Below are positions 1 through 9,646 of a DNA stretch of 64,000 nt, piece by piece. Each line of letters opens with the position of its first letter. Positions within the stretch are counted from its first letter, which is position 1. The stretch comes from an uncultured bacterium (GTDB lineage Bacteria; Actinomycetota; Coriobacteriia; Coriobacteriales; Coriobacteriaceae): contig CAJMKK010000001.1 of assembly GCA_905214105.1 (NCBI GenBank), positions 518,505 to 582,504 on the forward strand, read 5' to 3'. Under the pieces are notes generated by a model. That model did no database searches and was not told where the DNA came from. It saw only the letters and a program-made list of their open reading frames with translations. The position numbers and the translations under genes are program-made.

Positions 1-2863
1 GGCGATGTTCCCGTATTGCCCCGAGGCCTGCGACAACACGCTCGAGATCGCCGACAAGTGCTACGTTGAGCTGGACTGGGACTCCATCATCCTGCCGCGC
101 TTCCCGCTGCTCGATCCCGGCGAGACGCACGAGAGCCAGTTCCGCCGCGAGTGCGAGAAGGGCCTGCGCCAGCACTACGGCGACGACTGGGCCACGCGCG
201 AGATTGGTGGCGTCAACATCAAAGAGCGCTTTGAGTACGAATACAAAGTCATCTGCGACAAGGGCTTTGCCGCCTACTTCTTGATCGTTGCCGAGTACGT
301 GCAATGGGCCAAGGACAACGGCATCGGCGTCGGCCCCGGCCGTGGCTCGGCCGCCGGCGCTATCGTCGCCTACGCCATGAACATCACCGCGTTCGACCCG
401 CTCGAGAACGGTCTGATGTTCGAGAGGTTCCTGTCCCCGCAGCGTACCGAGATGCCCGATATCGATATGGACTTCGACGATGAGCGGCGCCTCGAGGTCG
501 TGGAGCACGTTCGCCAGCTCTACGGCCCCGAGAAGGTCACCCACGTCATCACCTACTCGACCATTAAGGCCAAGCAGGCCATCAACGACGCTGCGCGCGT
601 CCTGGACTACCCGGTCTACATGGGCCAGCGTCTGTCCAAGATGGTCTCGAGCGACCCCAAGGTCAAGCTCAAGCAGGTGCTCGAAAAGCAACCCGGCAAA
701 GAGGATCTGTTTAACCCCGATTTTGCCGAGGCCTATAAAAAGGACGACGACGCCCGCCGCATCATCGACACGGCGCTCTCGATTGAGGGCCTTACCCGTG
801 GCGAGGGTGTGCACGCGTGCGCCGTTCTGATCTGCCGCGACCCCGTCAACGAGCACGTGCCCACCAAGCTCGACACCAAGGGCGGCGTCGAGATTACCCA
901 GTACGAAGGTCATACCGTTGCCGACATGGGCCTGCTCAAGATGGACTTCTTGGGCCTGCGCACGCTGACGGTTATCTCCAAGGCCAAGGCAAACATCAAA
1001 AAGAACTTCGGCATCGACATCAAAGAGGAAGAGATCCCCTTTGACGACCCCGAGATCTTTAAGCTCATGGGCTCCGGCCATACCGCCGGCGTCTTCCAGG
1101 TCGAGTCCGCCGGCATGACGGCCACGATCAAGAACATGAAGCCCACCGAGTACAAGCACGTCGTGGCATTGATCGCCCTGTACCGCCCGGGCCCGCTGGG
1201 CGCCGGCATGGTTTCGTCCTACATCAACCGTATGAACGGCAAGGAGCCGGCCGTCTCCTACGACGACCGCCTGGACGACATCCTGGGCGAAACCTACGGC
1301 ACCATGGTCTACCAGGAACAGGTTATGCTCATCTCCGTCGAGATGTGCGGCTTCTCCAAGGGCGAATCGGACTCGCGTATCCGTAAGCCCGTGGCTAAGA
1401 AAAAGATCAAGCTGCTCACGTCGACGGTGCTGCACTGGGAGGATGGCTCGGACGAGACCACCTACGACCACTGGATGAACGGCGCTATCAAGAACAACTA
1501 CACGCGCGAGGTCGCCCAGAAGATTTGGGACGATGTTCTCGAGTTCGCATCCTACGCCTTCAACAAGTCGCACTCCGCCGGCTACGCCATCCTGGTTATG
1601 CAGACGGCGTGGCTCAAGGCGCACTATCCGCACGAGTACATGGCGGCCGTTCTGACGTCCTATACGGGCAAGACCGACAAGATCGTGCACTACGTCTCGG
1701 CGTGCCGTCACGACGGCATCCCCGTGCTGTCGCCAGATGTCAACGAGTCCGGCACCGAGTTCACGGCTACCAAGGAGGGCGTGCGCTTTGGTCTGGCCGG
1801 CATCCGCGGCGTGGGCACCGGCGTGGCGCAGGCGATTATCGCCGAGCGCGAGGCGGGCGGTCCGTTTAAGACACTGCACGACTTTGTCGAGCGCGTGGAC
1901 TCGAGCCAGGCCAACCGTCGCGTAATCGAATCGCTGATCAAGGCAGGCGCCTTCGACTCCACGGGGTATCCGCGTCGTCAGATGATGCACTTTGTGGACA
2001 AGAACAACCCCGAGAACATCATCGACGCCGCGATAAAGCGCCAGAAGGACCGCGCGAGCGGCCAGACCTCGTTCTTCGACATGTTTGGCGACGTTGAGGG
2101 CTCGGGCTTTGAGGTGAGCGTGCCCGATCCGGACGGCCAGGAGTGGGACCGCCACCTTAAGCTGAGCCAGGAGAAGGAGGTTCTGGGCATCTATGTCTCG
2201 GACCACCCGCTGCGCCCGTTTGAGTATGCACTAGCCAAGGCGCGCGACTTCTCGTTCTCGCAGATCGATACCGGCTACGAAGTTCAGAATCCTACGGGCG
2301 GCACCATCAACCAGGAGATTCCCGAGGGCAAGGCGCTGTGGTGGGCCGGCATGGTCTCGAGCGTGTCCAAGCGCGTGACCAAAAACGGTGACCCCATGGG
2401 CATCGTGCAGCTCGAGGACATGGAAGGCGAGGCCACCGTCGTCGTGTTCCCCAAGACCTATAAAGAGGCCGAGGGGTACCTGTACGGCGAGGTCGATCCC
2501 GAGACCGGCGCGCAGCTGTCCGATGCCTTTGTGCGCATTAAGGGCAAGCTCGAGCGCTCGGACCGCGGCGACCAGATCATCGCGCAGGAGATCGTGCCGC
2601 TCGAGCTCAACGAGGAGAACAACAAGCCCAAGGTGTTTGAGGTCATGGTGCCCAACAGCCGCTTTAGCCAGGGCAATATGGCGCGCCTGGCCACGGTGCT
2701 CACCGCTAACCCGGGCGGCGACCGCGTGGAGATCTTTATCGAGCAGGTGGACGGGCGCGTGCTGCGTGCCGAGGTACCTGCCAAAGTCAACGCGCGTTCG
2801 ATTCCGCTGCTGGCCGAGGCCAAGGCCATTGTGGGTAACCAGGGCCGCGTGACGGTGATCTAA
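1..2863 (+). CDS. dnaE: DNA polymerase III subunit alpha, 5'-truncated by the window edge
   Basis: Catalytic subunit of the replicative polymerase. The reading frame is open from the first bases, so the N-terminal PHP domain lies upstream and is not visible. What is seen is the C-family polymerase core: a glycine-rich GVGPGRGSAAGAIV segment near residue 110, then the catalytic aspartate cluster PDIDMDFDDERR near residue 150 (residues counted from the visible frame). Later come helix-hairpin-helix sequence (GLAGIRGVGTGVAQAII) and a C-terminal OB-fold (WWAGMVSSVSKRVTKNGDPM). The stop at 2861-2863 is followed 28 bases later by the next start on the same strand, so the helicase gene may be co-transcribed. 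The identification is secure; only the 5' end is missing. Confidence 0.97.
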   Translation, partial: AMFPYCPEACDNTLEIADKCYVELDWDSIILPRFPLLDPGETHESQFRRECEKGLRQHYGDDWATREIGGVNIKERFEYEYKVICDKGFAAYFLIVAEYVQWAKDNGIGVGPGRGSAAGAIVAYAMNITAFDPLENGLMFERFLSPQRTEMPDIDMDFDDERRLEVVEHVRQLYGPEKVTHVITYSTIKAKQAINDAARVLDYPVYMGQRLSKMVSSDPKVKLKQVLEKQPGKEDLFNPDFAEAYKKDDDARRIIDTALSIEGLTRGEGVHACAVLICRDPVNEHVPTKLDTKGGVEITQYEGHTVADMGLLKMDFLGLRTLTVISKAKANIKKNFGIDIKEEEIPFDDPEIFKLMGSGHTAGVFQVESAGMTATIKNMKPTEYKHVVALIALYRPGPLGAGMVSSYINRMNGKEPAVSYDDRLDDILGETYGTMVYQEQVMLISVEMCGFSKGESDSRIRKPVAKKKIKLLTSTVLHWEDGSDETTYDHWMNGAIKNNYTREVAQKIWDDVLEFASYAFNKSHSAGYAILVMQTAWLKAHYPHEYMAAVLTSYTGKTDKIVHYVSACRHDGIPVLSPDVNESGTEFTATKEGVRFGLAGIRGVGTGVAQAIIAEREAGGPFKTLHDFVERVDSSQANRRVIESLIKAGAFDSTGYPRRQMMHFVDKNNPENIIDAAIKRQKDRASGQTSFFDMFGDVEGSGFEVSVPDPDGQEWDRHLKLSQEKEVLGIYVSDHPLRPFEYALAKARDFSFSQIDTGYEVQNPTGGTINQEIPEGKALWWAGMVSSVSKRVTKNGDPMGIVQLEDMEGEATVVVFPKTYKEAEGYLYGEVDPETGAQLSDAFVRIKGKLERSDRGDQIIAQEIVPLELNEENNKPKVFEVMVPNSRFSQGNMARLATVLTANPGGDRVEIFIEQVDGRVLRAEVPAKVNARSIPLLAEAKAIVGNQGRVTVI

Positions 2864-2891
2864 GCTACCCCGGGTGAGATTGGAGGAAGTG

Positions 2892-5800
2892 ATGGCGCAG
2901 GGGACGTTTGTGCAGGCGCTTCGCAAAGAGGCGGCGTTGAGCGGCACCTTTATGAAGGGGCGTTCGCTCATGCTCAACGGCGCCGTGCTGTCGATCGAGG
3001 ACAGCGGCTCGCGCTTCTCCAAAAACGTGACGGTCGAGGGCTCGGTGCGCGGTTCGCGTGGCGACCTGTACAAGACGCACGTGGCGCTCGACATGGACGA
3101 GCACGAGGTGATCGACTACGACTGCGATTGCCCCGCCGCCTATCGTTACCCCGGTATGTGCAAGCACGCTATTGCCACGGCTCTGGCGTATTTGGATGCC
3201 AGCGGCGCCGAGCCCGTCGAAGGTTTGCGCACGCCGGTTCGCACGTTTACGGCGCAGTCGAAACAGCCCGCGCGCACCGCACCCAAAGCGCCGGCCGTCA
3301 ACCCCAACTTTCCCTTTCCGGCGCCCGTCCCCACGAGCCCGAGCCTTGTGGCGGCGCTCTCCGATCTTTCGGACGCGCGCATGGATGAGCTGGCGAGCAT
3401 GCGCCGCAAGCTTGCCGGTGCCGTTGATCCCGACGCCCCCAAAGCGGCATTGGAGCCCTCGTTGGTGCCGTACTACAATCCGCTGTTCGCTGACCGCTTT
3501 AGCTGGGCGCTCGAGTTCCGCATTCGCTGTGGATCGGTCTCCTACGTGGTCAAGGACATCGACGGCATGGCCGATGCCTACGTGCGCGGCGGCACGTTCT
3601 CCTATGGCAAGAAGCTCACGTTTGTCCATTCACCTGAGGCCTTTGACGAAACATCGGCAAAGCTGCTCAACCTTGTTGTGACGACAGTTGCCTATCTCGA
3701 TGACATCACAAGCTCGCGTTCGGCGTCGTACGACTTTGCCCGCAGCGGTTTTGTTGCCGAGCGTCAGTTGCCGCTGTCCGAGCATAGCATCGTATATGTG
3801 CTGGACCTGCTGCGCGGCCAGACCATCTCCTTTGAGCCCGCCTGGTCGCGGGGGATGACGACGCATCGCACCTACGACGTGGCGGTTGAGCTGTCTCCGC
3901 AAGGGGAGGACGAGGCATCCGCTAAGCGCCCACCGCTGCTTGCCGCCAAAATCGCGCCGGCGGCTGGTGGTAGCTATGACCTGCGCCTGCCCGCCGATAT
4001 GTACTGCTTTGCGTCGGGCGATGCCGCCTACTTGGTTGACACGCGCCGCGCGCGCCGTACCGACGCTGCATTTGCTCAGCATGCCGCACCTTTTTTGTCG
4101 CGCTTGCTGCCGTGCCGCACGCCCGCCCATATTGCCGCCGAGCAGGTGGGTGAGTTCTGCCGTATGGCGCTGCCCATTTTGCGCGACTATACCGACCTCA
4201 CCGCGCCCGCCGCGCTCGATACTGTGGCACCCGAGGCGAGCTTTGCCATGGCAATCGGCGTCGACGATGGTCTTGTGACCTGCAAAATTACGGTTACCTA
4301 CGGCGATTGGTCGGCTGATCTCTTTAGTCTTGGTGCTCCGGGCAGTCCTTTCGAAGAGCAACGCCCCGGCGTTCCGCCCCGCGATACGCTGGCGGAGTTT
4401 CGCGTTATGGACACGGCTGCCATGTACTTCGATTTCTACGAGGGCGGCCTGGCGTTTGAGGAGCGCGATGACGAGAGCCTGTTCCACTTGCTGACCGAGG
4501 GCCTGTCTGCCCTGTCCGAGCTGGGCGAGGTCATGCTCAGCGACCGTCTGCGCCAGATTTCGGTCCGCCCTGCGCCCAAGCTCTCGGTGCGCGCGACCGT
4601 CAAGAGTAACCTGCTCGATGTCGAACTGGGCGCGAGCGGCCTTTCGGCGGCAGATCTTGCCATCTATCTGGACTCGTACAAGCGCCACCAGACGTTCGCG
4701 CGCCTGACGTCCGGCGACATCGTGCGCCTGGATGAGGGAGCGCGTGCCGCGTTTGGTCTTGCCGAGGACCTAGGCGTCGATGCCGTCGACCTGCTCGACG
4801 GCGTGTCGCTTCCCGCGTCGAGTACCCTTTTTGTCGATAGCATGCTCGCACGCACGCCGGCGCTCGAGGCCGATCGCGACGCTGCGTTCCGCCGCACCGT
4901 CGAGCGCCTGGACACGCTCGGCAAGATGGACTTTACGGTGCCGGCATCGCTCAAGGCAACGATGCGCGGCTACCAGGTCGACGGATACCAGTGGCTCGGC
5001 TCGCTCGAACACCTGGGCCTTGGCGGCATCTTGGCCGACGACATGGGCCTGGGCAAAACGCTCCAGATGATCGCGCATATCCTGGCGCGCGTGGAGGCGG
5101 GGGACACCAAGCCCACGCTCGTGGTATGCCCGGCCTCACTCGTGTACAACTGGACTGCCGAGCTGGAGCGCTTTGCCCCGTCGCTCGATGTGTGCGCCAT
5201 TGTGGGCGCCAAGGCTCAACGTCGTGTACAGATTGCCGGCGTGGCCGAGCATAACGTGGTCGTAACGTCGTATGACCTTATGCGGCGCGATATCGACGAG
5301 TACGTCGAGCAGGATTTTGCCCGCGTGGTGCTCGATGAGGCACAGTACATTAAAAATCCGCTCACGCAGGTGGCGCGCGCTGCCAAGCGCCTGCCTGCCG
5401 GCGTGCGCTTTGCCCTGACGGGCACGCCCATCGAAAACCGCCTGTCCGAGCTCTGGAGCATCTTCGACTTTTTGATGCCGGGCCTTTTGGGGACGCGCGA
5501 GTCGTTTGCCAAGCGCTTTGAGAGCCCGGTCGAGCACGCCGAGGGTGACAGTGCCGCTCGCCTGCAGGCGCTCGTGTCGCCGTTTGTGCTACGCCGCGTA
5601 AAGGAAGACGTGGTGGCCGATCTACCCGAAAAGATCGAGGACACCGTCATGGCACAGCTCACCGGCGAGCAGCGCAAGCTCTACCTGGCCAACCAGGACC
5701 GCATCGCCCAGCAGGTGCAGCGCCGCGAGGCATCCGAGTTTAAAAAAGACAAGCTCAAAGTGCTCGCCGAGCTCACCAAGCTGCGCCAGATCTGCTGCGA

Positions 5801-6356
5801 CCCGCGTCTACACTACGAGGATTACAAGGCGGGGAGCGCCAAGCTCGATACGTGCATGGAGCTCGTGCACGGCGCACTCGACGGCGGGCATCGCATCCTG
5901 TTGTTCAGCCAGTTTACGGGCATGCTCGATATCATCGGCAAGCGCTTGGCCAAGGAGGACATCGCCTTCCTTAAGCTCACGGGCGCTTCGTCTAAGGAGA
6001 GCCGCGCCAAGATGGTCGCGCAGTTCCAAGCGGGCGAGGTTCCGGTCTTTTTGATTTCGCTCAAGGCGGGCGGCGTGGGCCTCAACCTGACGGCGGCCGA
6101 CGTGGTCATTCACTACGACCCGTGGTGGAACGTGGCGGCGCAGGACCAAGCGACCGACCGCGCGCATCGTATTGGCCAGCAACATACCGTGACCGTGTAC
6201 AAGCTCATCGCCAAGGACACGATCGAGGAACGCATTATGCAGATGCAGGAGTCCAAGCGCGACCTGGTCAACAGCGTGCTTGGCGGCGACGGCATCTCGT
6301 CGGCGCTGTTCACGCGCGAGGATGTTCTGGCACTGCTCGGCGGTGACGGTCGCTAG
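2892..6356 (+). CDS. SWIM zinc-finger SNF2/HepA-family DNA helicase
   Basis: A Swi2/Snf2 ATPase of about 1154 residues expected to move on duplex DNA. The N-terminus has a SWIM zinc finger (CDCPAAYRYPGMCKH, about residues 75-90). A long poorly conserved middle follows, then helicase domain 1 with Walker A (DDMGLGKT) and the DEAQ form of motif II (LDEAQY). Domain 2 carries GVGLNLTAADVVIHYDPWWN and the terminal DRAHRIGQ motif typical of SNF2 proteins. The ATG at 2892 is chosen because GGAGG at 2882-2886 sits five bases ahead of it; the upstream GTG at 2874 has no such site. Its cellular role, probably chromosome maintenance or transcription recycling as for RapA/HepA relatives, cannot be fixed from sequence. 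Confidence 0.93.
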   Translation: MAQGTFVQALRKEAALSGTFMKGRSLMLNGAVLSIEDSGSRFSKNVTVEGSVRGSRGDLYKTHVALDMDEHEVIDYDCDCPAAYRYPGMCKHAIATALAYLDASGAEPVEGLRTPVRTFTAQSKQPARTAPKAPAVNPNFPFPAPVPTSPSLVAALSDLSDARMDELASMRRKLAGAVDPDAPKAALEPSLVPYYNPLFADRFSWALEFRIRCGSVSYVVKDIDGMADAYVRGGTFSYGKKLTFVHSPEAFDETSAKLLNLVVTTVAYLDDITSSRSASYDFARSGFVAERQLPLSEHSIVYVLDLLRGQTISFEPAWSRGMTTHRTYDVAVELSPQGEDEASAKRPPLLAAKIAPAAGGSYDLRLPADMYCFASGDAAYLVDTRRARRTDAAFAQHAAPFLSRLLPCRTPAHIAAEQVGEFCRMALPILRDYTDLTAPAALDTVAPEASFAMAIGVDDGLVTCKITVTYGDWSADLFSLGAPGSPFEEQRPGVPPRDTLAEFRVMDTAAMYFDFYEGGLAFEERDDESLFHLLTEGLSALSELGEVMLSDRLRQISVRPAPKLSVRATVKSNLLDVELGASGLSAADLAIYLDSYKRHQTFARLTSGDIVRLDEGARAAFGLAEDLGVDAVDLLDGVSLPASSTLFVDSMLARTPALEADRDAAFRRTVERLDTLGKMDFTVPASLKATMRGYQVDGYQWLGSLEHLGLGGILADDMGLGKTLQMIAHILARVEAGDTKPTLVVCPASLVYNWTAELERFAPSLDVCAIVGAKAQRRVQIAGVAEHNVVVTSYDLMRRDIDEYVEQDFARVVLDEAQYIKNPLTQVARAAKRLPAGVRFALTGTPIENRLSELWSIFDFLMPGLLGTRESFAKRFESPVEHAEGDSAARLQALVSPFVLRRVKEDVVADLPEKIEDTVMAQLTGEQRKLYLANQDRIAQQVQRREASEFKKDKLKVLAELTKLRQICCDPRLHYEDYKAGSAKLDTCMELVHGALDGGHRILLFSQFTGMLDIIGKRLAKEDIAFLKLTGASSKESRAKMVAQFQAGEVPVFLISLKAGGVGLNLTAADVVIHYDPWWNVAAQDQATDRAHRIGQQHTVTVYKLIAKDTIEERIMQMQESKRDLVNSVLGGDGISSALFTREDVLALLGGDGR

Positions 6357-6521
6357 CCGCGCGCGGGGTGGGACTGCTGGAGTGGGCAGGACGGTCGACG
6401 CATTTTGGCCCGACCGCTTGCCTGATCCGTTATGTGTTCATTTGCAATGCCGTGGATGGTTTGTCTGCCTTTGGGCATAAGAACCATCAAGAACATTGGC
6501 ACATCAGAAAAGGAGAACATC

Positions 6522-6884
6522 ATGGCGAAATTCTTTAAGGACCCCGACGGTAAGCTCATCGCCGCCCTTGGCAACGACGTTGCAACCCCTGCCGGCTGCA
6601 CGGAGCTGACCGCGAACACCGAGGACGCGGCGCACGAGAAGCACGTGCCTGTTGTCGAGACCGAGCGCGACGGTCACGTGATCCGCGCACGCGTGGGCTC
6701 GGTCGAACATCCCAGCCTGCCCGAGCACTATATTGAGTGGATCGCCCTTGAGGCTGAGGGCCGTCTGGAGATCCATTACCTTGAGCCCGGCATGAAGCCC
6801 GCGACGTTTTTTGCCGGCGGTTCCAAGACCGGTACCGTCTATGCCTACTGCAACCTGCACGGGCTGTGGTCCGCGACGTTCTAG
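6522..6884 (+). CDS. superoxide reductase (desulfoferrodoxin/neelaredoxin family)
   Basis: A 120-residue protein predicted to reduce superoxide to peroxide in the cytoplasm without making oxygen, a typical defence of anaerobes. The iron-centre ligands are all visible: EKHVP (His41), HPSLPEHYIEW (His63 and His69) and CNLHGLW (Cys110 and His113). The first 36 residues look like the desulforedoxin-type N-terminal region but lack its four-cysteine rubredoxin-like site, so only the catalytic iron centre is expected, as in class II enzymes. The start at 6522 follows AGGAGA at 6510-6515; the frame is open further upstream without a ribosome site. It stands alone with a terminator downstream. Confidence 0.93.
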   Translation: MAKFFKDPDGKLIAALGNDVATPAGCTELTANTEDAAHEKHVPVVETERDGHVIRARVGSVEHPSLPEHYIEWIALEAEGRLEIHYLEPGMKPATFFAGGSKTGTVYAYCNLHGLWSATF

Positions 6885-6930
6885 GAGCGCGCCCCCGCTC
6901 GGGGTATCATAGCTAGCATATGCACATGCG

Positions 6931-6963
6931 AGCGCCGACTGCATTATGCGGCCGGCGCTTTTA
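6931..6963 (+). terminator. rho-independent terminator after superoxide reductase gene
   Basis: Seven-base stem AGCGCCG (6931-6937) pairs with CGGCGCT (6953-6959) and is followed by TTTT. It lies between the superoxide reductase gene and the NadE-like gene. Confidence 0.7.
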
Positions 6964-7001
6964 CTGCGACAACGATGGTTTACGACGGAAAGGGCTGAGC
7001 C

Positions 7002-8987
7002 ATGAAGTTCGCGCTTGCACAGATCGATATGCGCCTGGGTGATATTGAGGGCATTTGCGGCCGCATCGAGGACCAGGCTCGTCTGGCCCACGGGCGCGGG
7101 GCGCGCGTGCTGTGCGTTCCGGCTCCGCTCTTTATGGGCGCCATGCCCGGGGGCCTGGTGGGCGCTGCCGACTTTGAGCACGACATGCTTGCCGGCTTGA
7201 CTGGTGTCGCCGAGCGCATCCAGGAGCTTGACATGATCTGCATCGTGCCCGCGGCGGTTTCGTTTGAGGGTCAGCCGCTGCTCGACTACATGATGCTCAA
7301 GGACGGTCATGTGGTGCCGGCGCGTTCGAGCATTGCCCTGCAGCGCGGCGAGAACAATGATACGCGCTGGGCGCCGCCGGTGTTTGACGTGGACGGCGTG
7401 CGCATCGCCGTGGTGTTTGACCTGGACCGCGAACTCGAGATGCTGCCGACTGGCGTCGACCTCATTGCGTATTTCCAATTCAACGCGTTTGACATGACCG
7501 ACCGCGAGACTGCTGCCATTGCCGCCGTACGCAGCGGCGCCTACCGCAAGATCGCATCCAAGCGCAGCGTGTGGTTTGCCTGCATGGCGCCGGTCGGTGC
7601 CTATGACGAGTCGGTGTATACCGGCGGTTCGTTTGTGCTCGACGACTGCGGCCGCGTGGTGGCCCAGGCGCCGTGTTTTGAGGAGAGCCTGCTGGTTCAG
7701 GAGATTCAGCGCGGCGTGATGCTCGATGCCCTGGAAGATCACGAACTGCCCGAGTTTCGTTCCGAGGAGTGGCTGTGGCAGGCGCTGGTGCTCGCTGTGC
7801 GCGACAACGCCCGAGCCCACGGTGCGTCGCGTGCTGTGGTGGCACTCGAGGGTGACTTGCCGTCGTCCCTGCTGGCGGCGCTGGCCGTCGACGCTCTGGG
7901 CCCGCGTAATGTGATTGGCCTGGTGCTGGGGCGCAACCGTATTTTTACGCCGGCGCAGGAGGAGGTGGAGGCCGCCCGCTGTGCCGCCGTCCGCGCCATC
8001 GCCGAGCGTTTGCACATTCGCACCGTCGAGCGCGACGCACCGGATGCGGCGCGTGTGCTCGATCGCGACGTGTCGGCGGGCGATGCCGAGCGTCTGCGCT
8101 CGCGCACGTTGGGCCTCATGCTGGAGGACACGGCGCTCGAGCTGGGTGCGATGGCGCTGAGCCCGCTGTCCAAAACCGAGTACGCGCTGGCGGCGCCGGC
8201 GCTTTGCGGCGGCTATCAGGGCGACTTTGCGCCCTTTGGCGATGTGTACCTGTCGACGCTTGAGTTTGTGGCGCGTGTGCGCAACCGCACGTCTTCTGTG
8301 GTGCCCCAAGAGCTCGTGACGCTCAACGCGGTGGAGGATTGCATGGAGCGTGTGCTGGCGCAGGCGCTCTCGACGCTCGACGGCCCGGTCGATATGCTCG
8401 ACCGCGCGGCACAGCTGCTCGGCGGGCTTGAGCCGGGTGAGGTCGATGGCGCGCTCGAGGCGCACGTGGACCGCAATCGATCTTTCGACGATATCCCGAT
8501 GGCCGCTGGCAAGCCTGAGGCCTGCTCGCTGCTGCTGATGCTCGTTCGACAGGGTGAGGCTGCCCGCCGCATGTTGCCGACGGCACCGATCGTCTCGTCC
8601 CGCTCGTTTGCCGAGCGGTCTTGGCCGTATATGCTCGCGTGGTCCGACCTGGGGCTTAATGGCAAGGAGCGTATGTCGGTCGATTCGCTGGCGCGCGCCG
8701 AGGTGCGCCGTTTTGCTGACGAGGATACGAGCGAGCGCGTGCGAAACGAGATGATGGGCGTGCTGGGCGAGCTACTGGGTATTTCGCCCGAGCAGATGGA
8801 GGAGCTGCGCTCTGAGGATGGCCAGCGTCGTCTGCATGAGGGTATGAAAAAGTTCGAGGGCGAGGTTCAGGACGCCATCGATAAGATGATGGGCGGTCAG
8901 GGCAGCTCGCAAGGTAGTCCCCAGGGTGGCCCGATGCCGCATCCGCCGGTGGATCCCCGACAGTTCCCATTCTTCTCGCAGAATTAA
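7002..8987 (+). CDS. NadE-like two-domain protein with degraded active sites
   Basis: A 661-residue protein with the architecture of glutamine-dependent NAD+ synthetase: an N-terminal nitrilase-type glutaminase (about 1-260) and a C-terminal NAD synthase domain (about 265-600). The fold signature is clear, for example the GGYQGDFAPFGDVYLSTLEFVA stretch that matches the NadE PIGDL-KT region. Key residues are replaced, however. The glutaminase Glu position reads PAPLF (Ala41), the Lys position reads PARSS (Arg108), and the nucleophile Cys position in the IC-D segment is occupied by Phe139 (VVFDLD). The synthase pyrophosphate loop SGGIDS has become EGDLPS (283-288). It may be a non-catalytic paralogue. 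Residues about 625-650 are Gly/Ser/Gln-rich. ATG 7002 follows GAAAGGGC. Confidence 0.8.
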   Translation: MKFALAQIDMRLGDIEGICGRIEDQARLAHGRGARVLCVPAPLFMGAMPGGLVGAADFEHDMLAGLTGVAERIQELDMICIVPAAVSFEGQPLLDYMMLKDGHVVPARSSIALQRGENNDTRWAPPVFDVDGVRIAVVFDLDRELEMLPTGVDLIAYFQFNAFDMTDRETAAIAAVRSGAYRKIASKRSVWFACMAPVGAYDESVYTGGSFVLDDCGRVVAQAPCFEESLLVQEIQRGVMLDALEDHELPEFRSEEWLWQALVLAVRDNARAHGASRAVVALEGDLPSSLLAALAVDALGPRNVIGLVLGRNRIFTPAQEEVEAARCAAVRAIAERLHIRTVERDAPDAARVLDRDVSAGDAERLRSRTLGLMLEDTALELGAMALSPLSKTEYALAAPALCGGYQGDFAPFGDVYLSTLEFVARVRNRTSSVVPQELVTLNAVEDCMERVLAQALSTLDGPVDMLDRAAQLLGGLEPGEVDGALEAHVDRNRSFDDIPMAAGKPEACSLLLMLVRQGEAARRMLPTAPIVSSRSFAERSWPYMLAWSDLGLNGKERMSVDSLARAEVRRFADEDTSERVRNEMMGVLGELLGISPEQMEELRSEDGQRRLHEGMKKFEGEVQDAIDKMMGGQGSSQGSPQGGPMPHPPVDPRQFPFFSQN

Positions 8988-9124
8988 GCTGGGGACGGGA
9001 TTTGCTCCCAACGCCGACACTCCAACTAAGTATCTTGGCCCCGTTGTGTTATTCTAGAACAGACGTTCGTGAATGATGCGCGGGGTCTTGTCTTGCGCCG
9101 TACTTGTGGCGAGGGGAGGTTGGC

Positions 9125-9646
9125 TTGGTCATTTTGGGCATCGACCCCGGTTTGGCTCATACGGGTTGGGGGATTATCGAGGAGCGGCGTGGCGAGGTTC
9201 GCTGCCGTGCCTACGGTTGCATCGAGACCAGCGCGGGCAGCCCGCTCGCGGTGCGCCTGTCGCATATCGCCCATGATCTTAAGGATGTCGTCGAGCGTTA
9301 TCGACCCGACACGGCTGCTGTCGAGAGCATCTATTTTGGCGCCAACGTTCGTTCGGCCATCCCCACGGCGCATGCCCGAGGTGCTGCGCTTGTGGCGCTT
9401 TCGGAGTGCGCGCTCGAGATTGGCGAGTACACGCCCATGCAGATCAAACAGGCTGTGGTGGGCACCGGCGCCGCGGACAAGCGGCAGGTCGCCTACATGG
9501 TACGCACGCTCACACAGCTCGACCACGACCCGCATCCCGACCATGCCGCCGATGCCCTGGCCTGCGCCATCTGCCACGTAAACCTCAGCCGCACCCGGGC
9601 GCTTACCGGTGGCGAGTTCTATCAACAGAGAGGAACCGGATACTGA
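9125..9646 (+). CDS. ruvC: Holliday junction resolvase RuvC
   Basis: Endonuclease that cuts Holliday junctions together with the RuvAB branch-migration complex. The 173-residue form starts MVILGIDPGLAHTGWG, with the first catalytic Asp in GIDPG, the Glu in VESIYFG and C-terminal HPDHAADALACAICH carrying the last acidic residues. The TTG at 9125 is chosen as start because GGAGG at 9115-9119 sits five bases upstream and the protein then begins where RuvC proteins usually do. It is the first gene of a tight operon: its stop codon overlaps the ruvA start (TGATG). Confidence 0.96.
   Translation: MVILGIDPGLAHTGWGIIEERRGEVRCRAYGCIETSAGSPLAVRLSHIAHDLKDVVERYRPDTAAVESIYFGANVRSAIPTAHARGAALVALSECALEIGEYTPMQIKQAVVGTGAADKRQVAYMVRTLTQLDHDPHPDHAADALACAICHVNLSRTRALTGGEFYQQRGTGY

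Noticed and set aside
6504..8465. Long open frame (653 codons) on the minus strand across the NadE-like gene
   Set aside because: It is the antisense shadow of a high-GC gene on the plus strand: biased towards Arg/His/Ala, no recognisable domain and no ribosome site.
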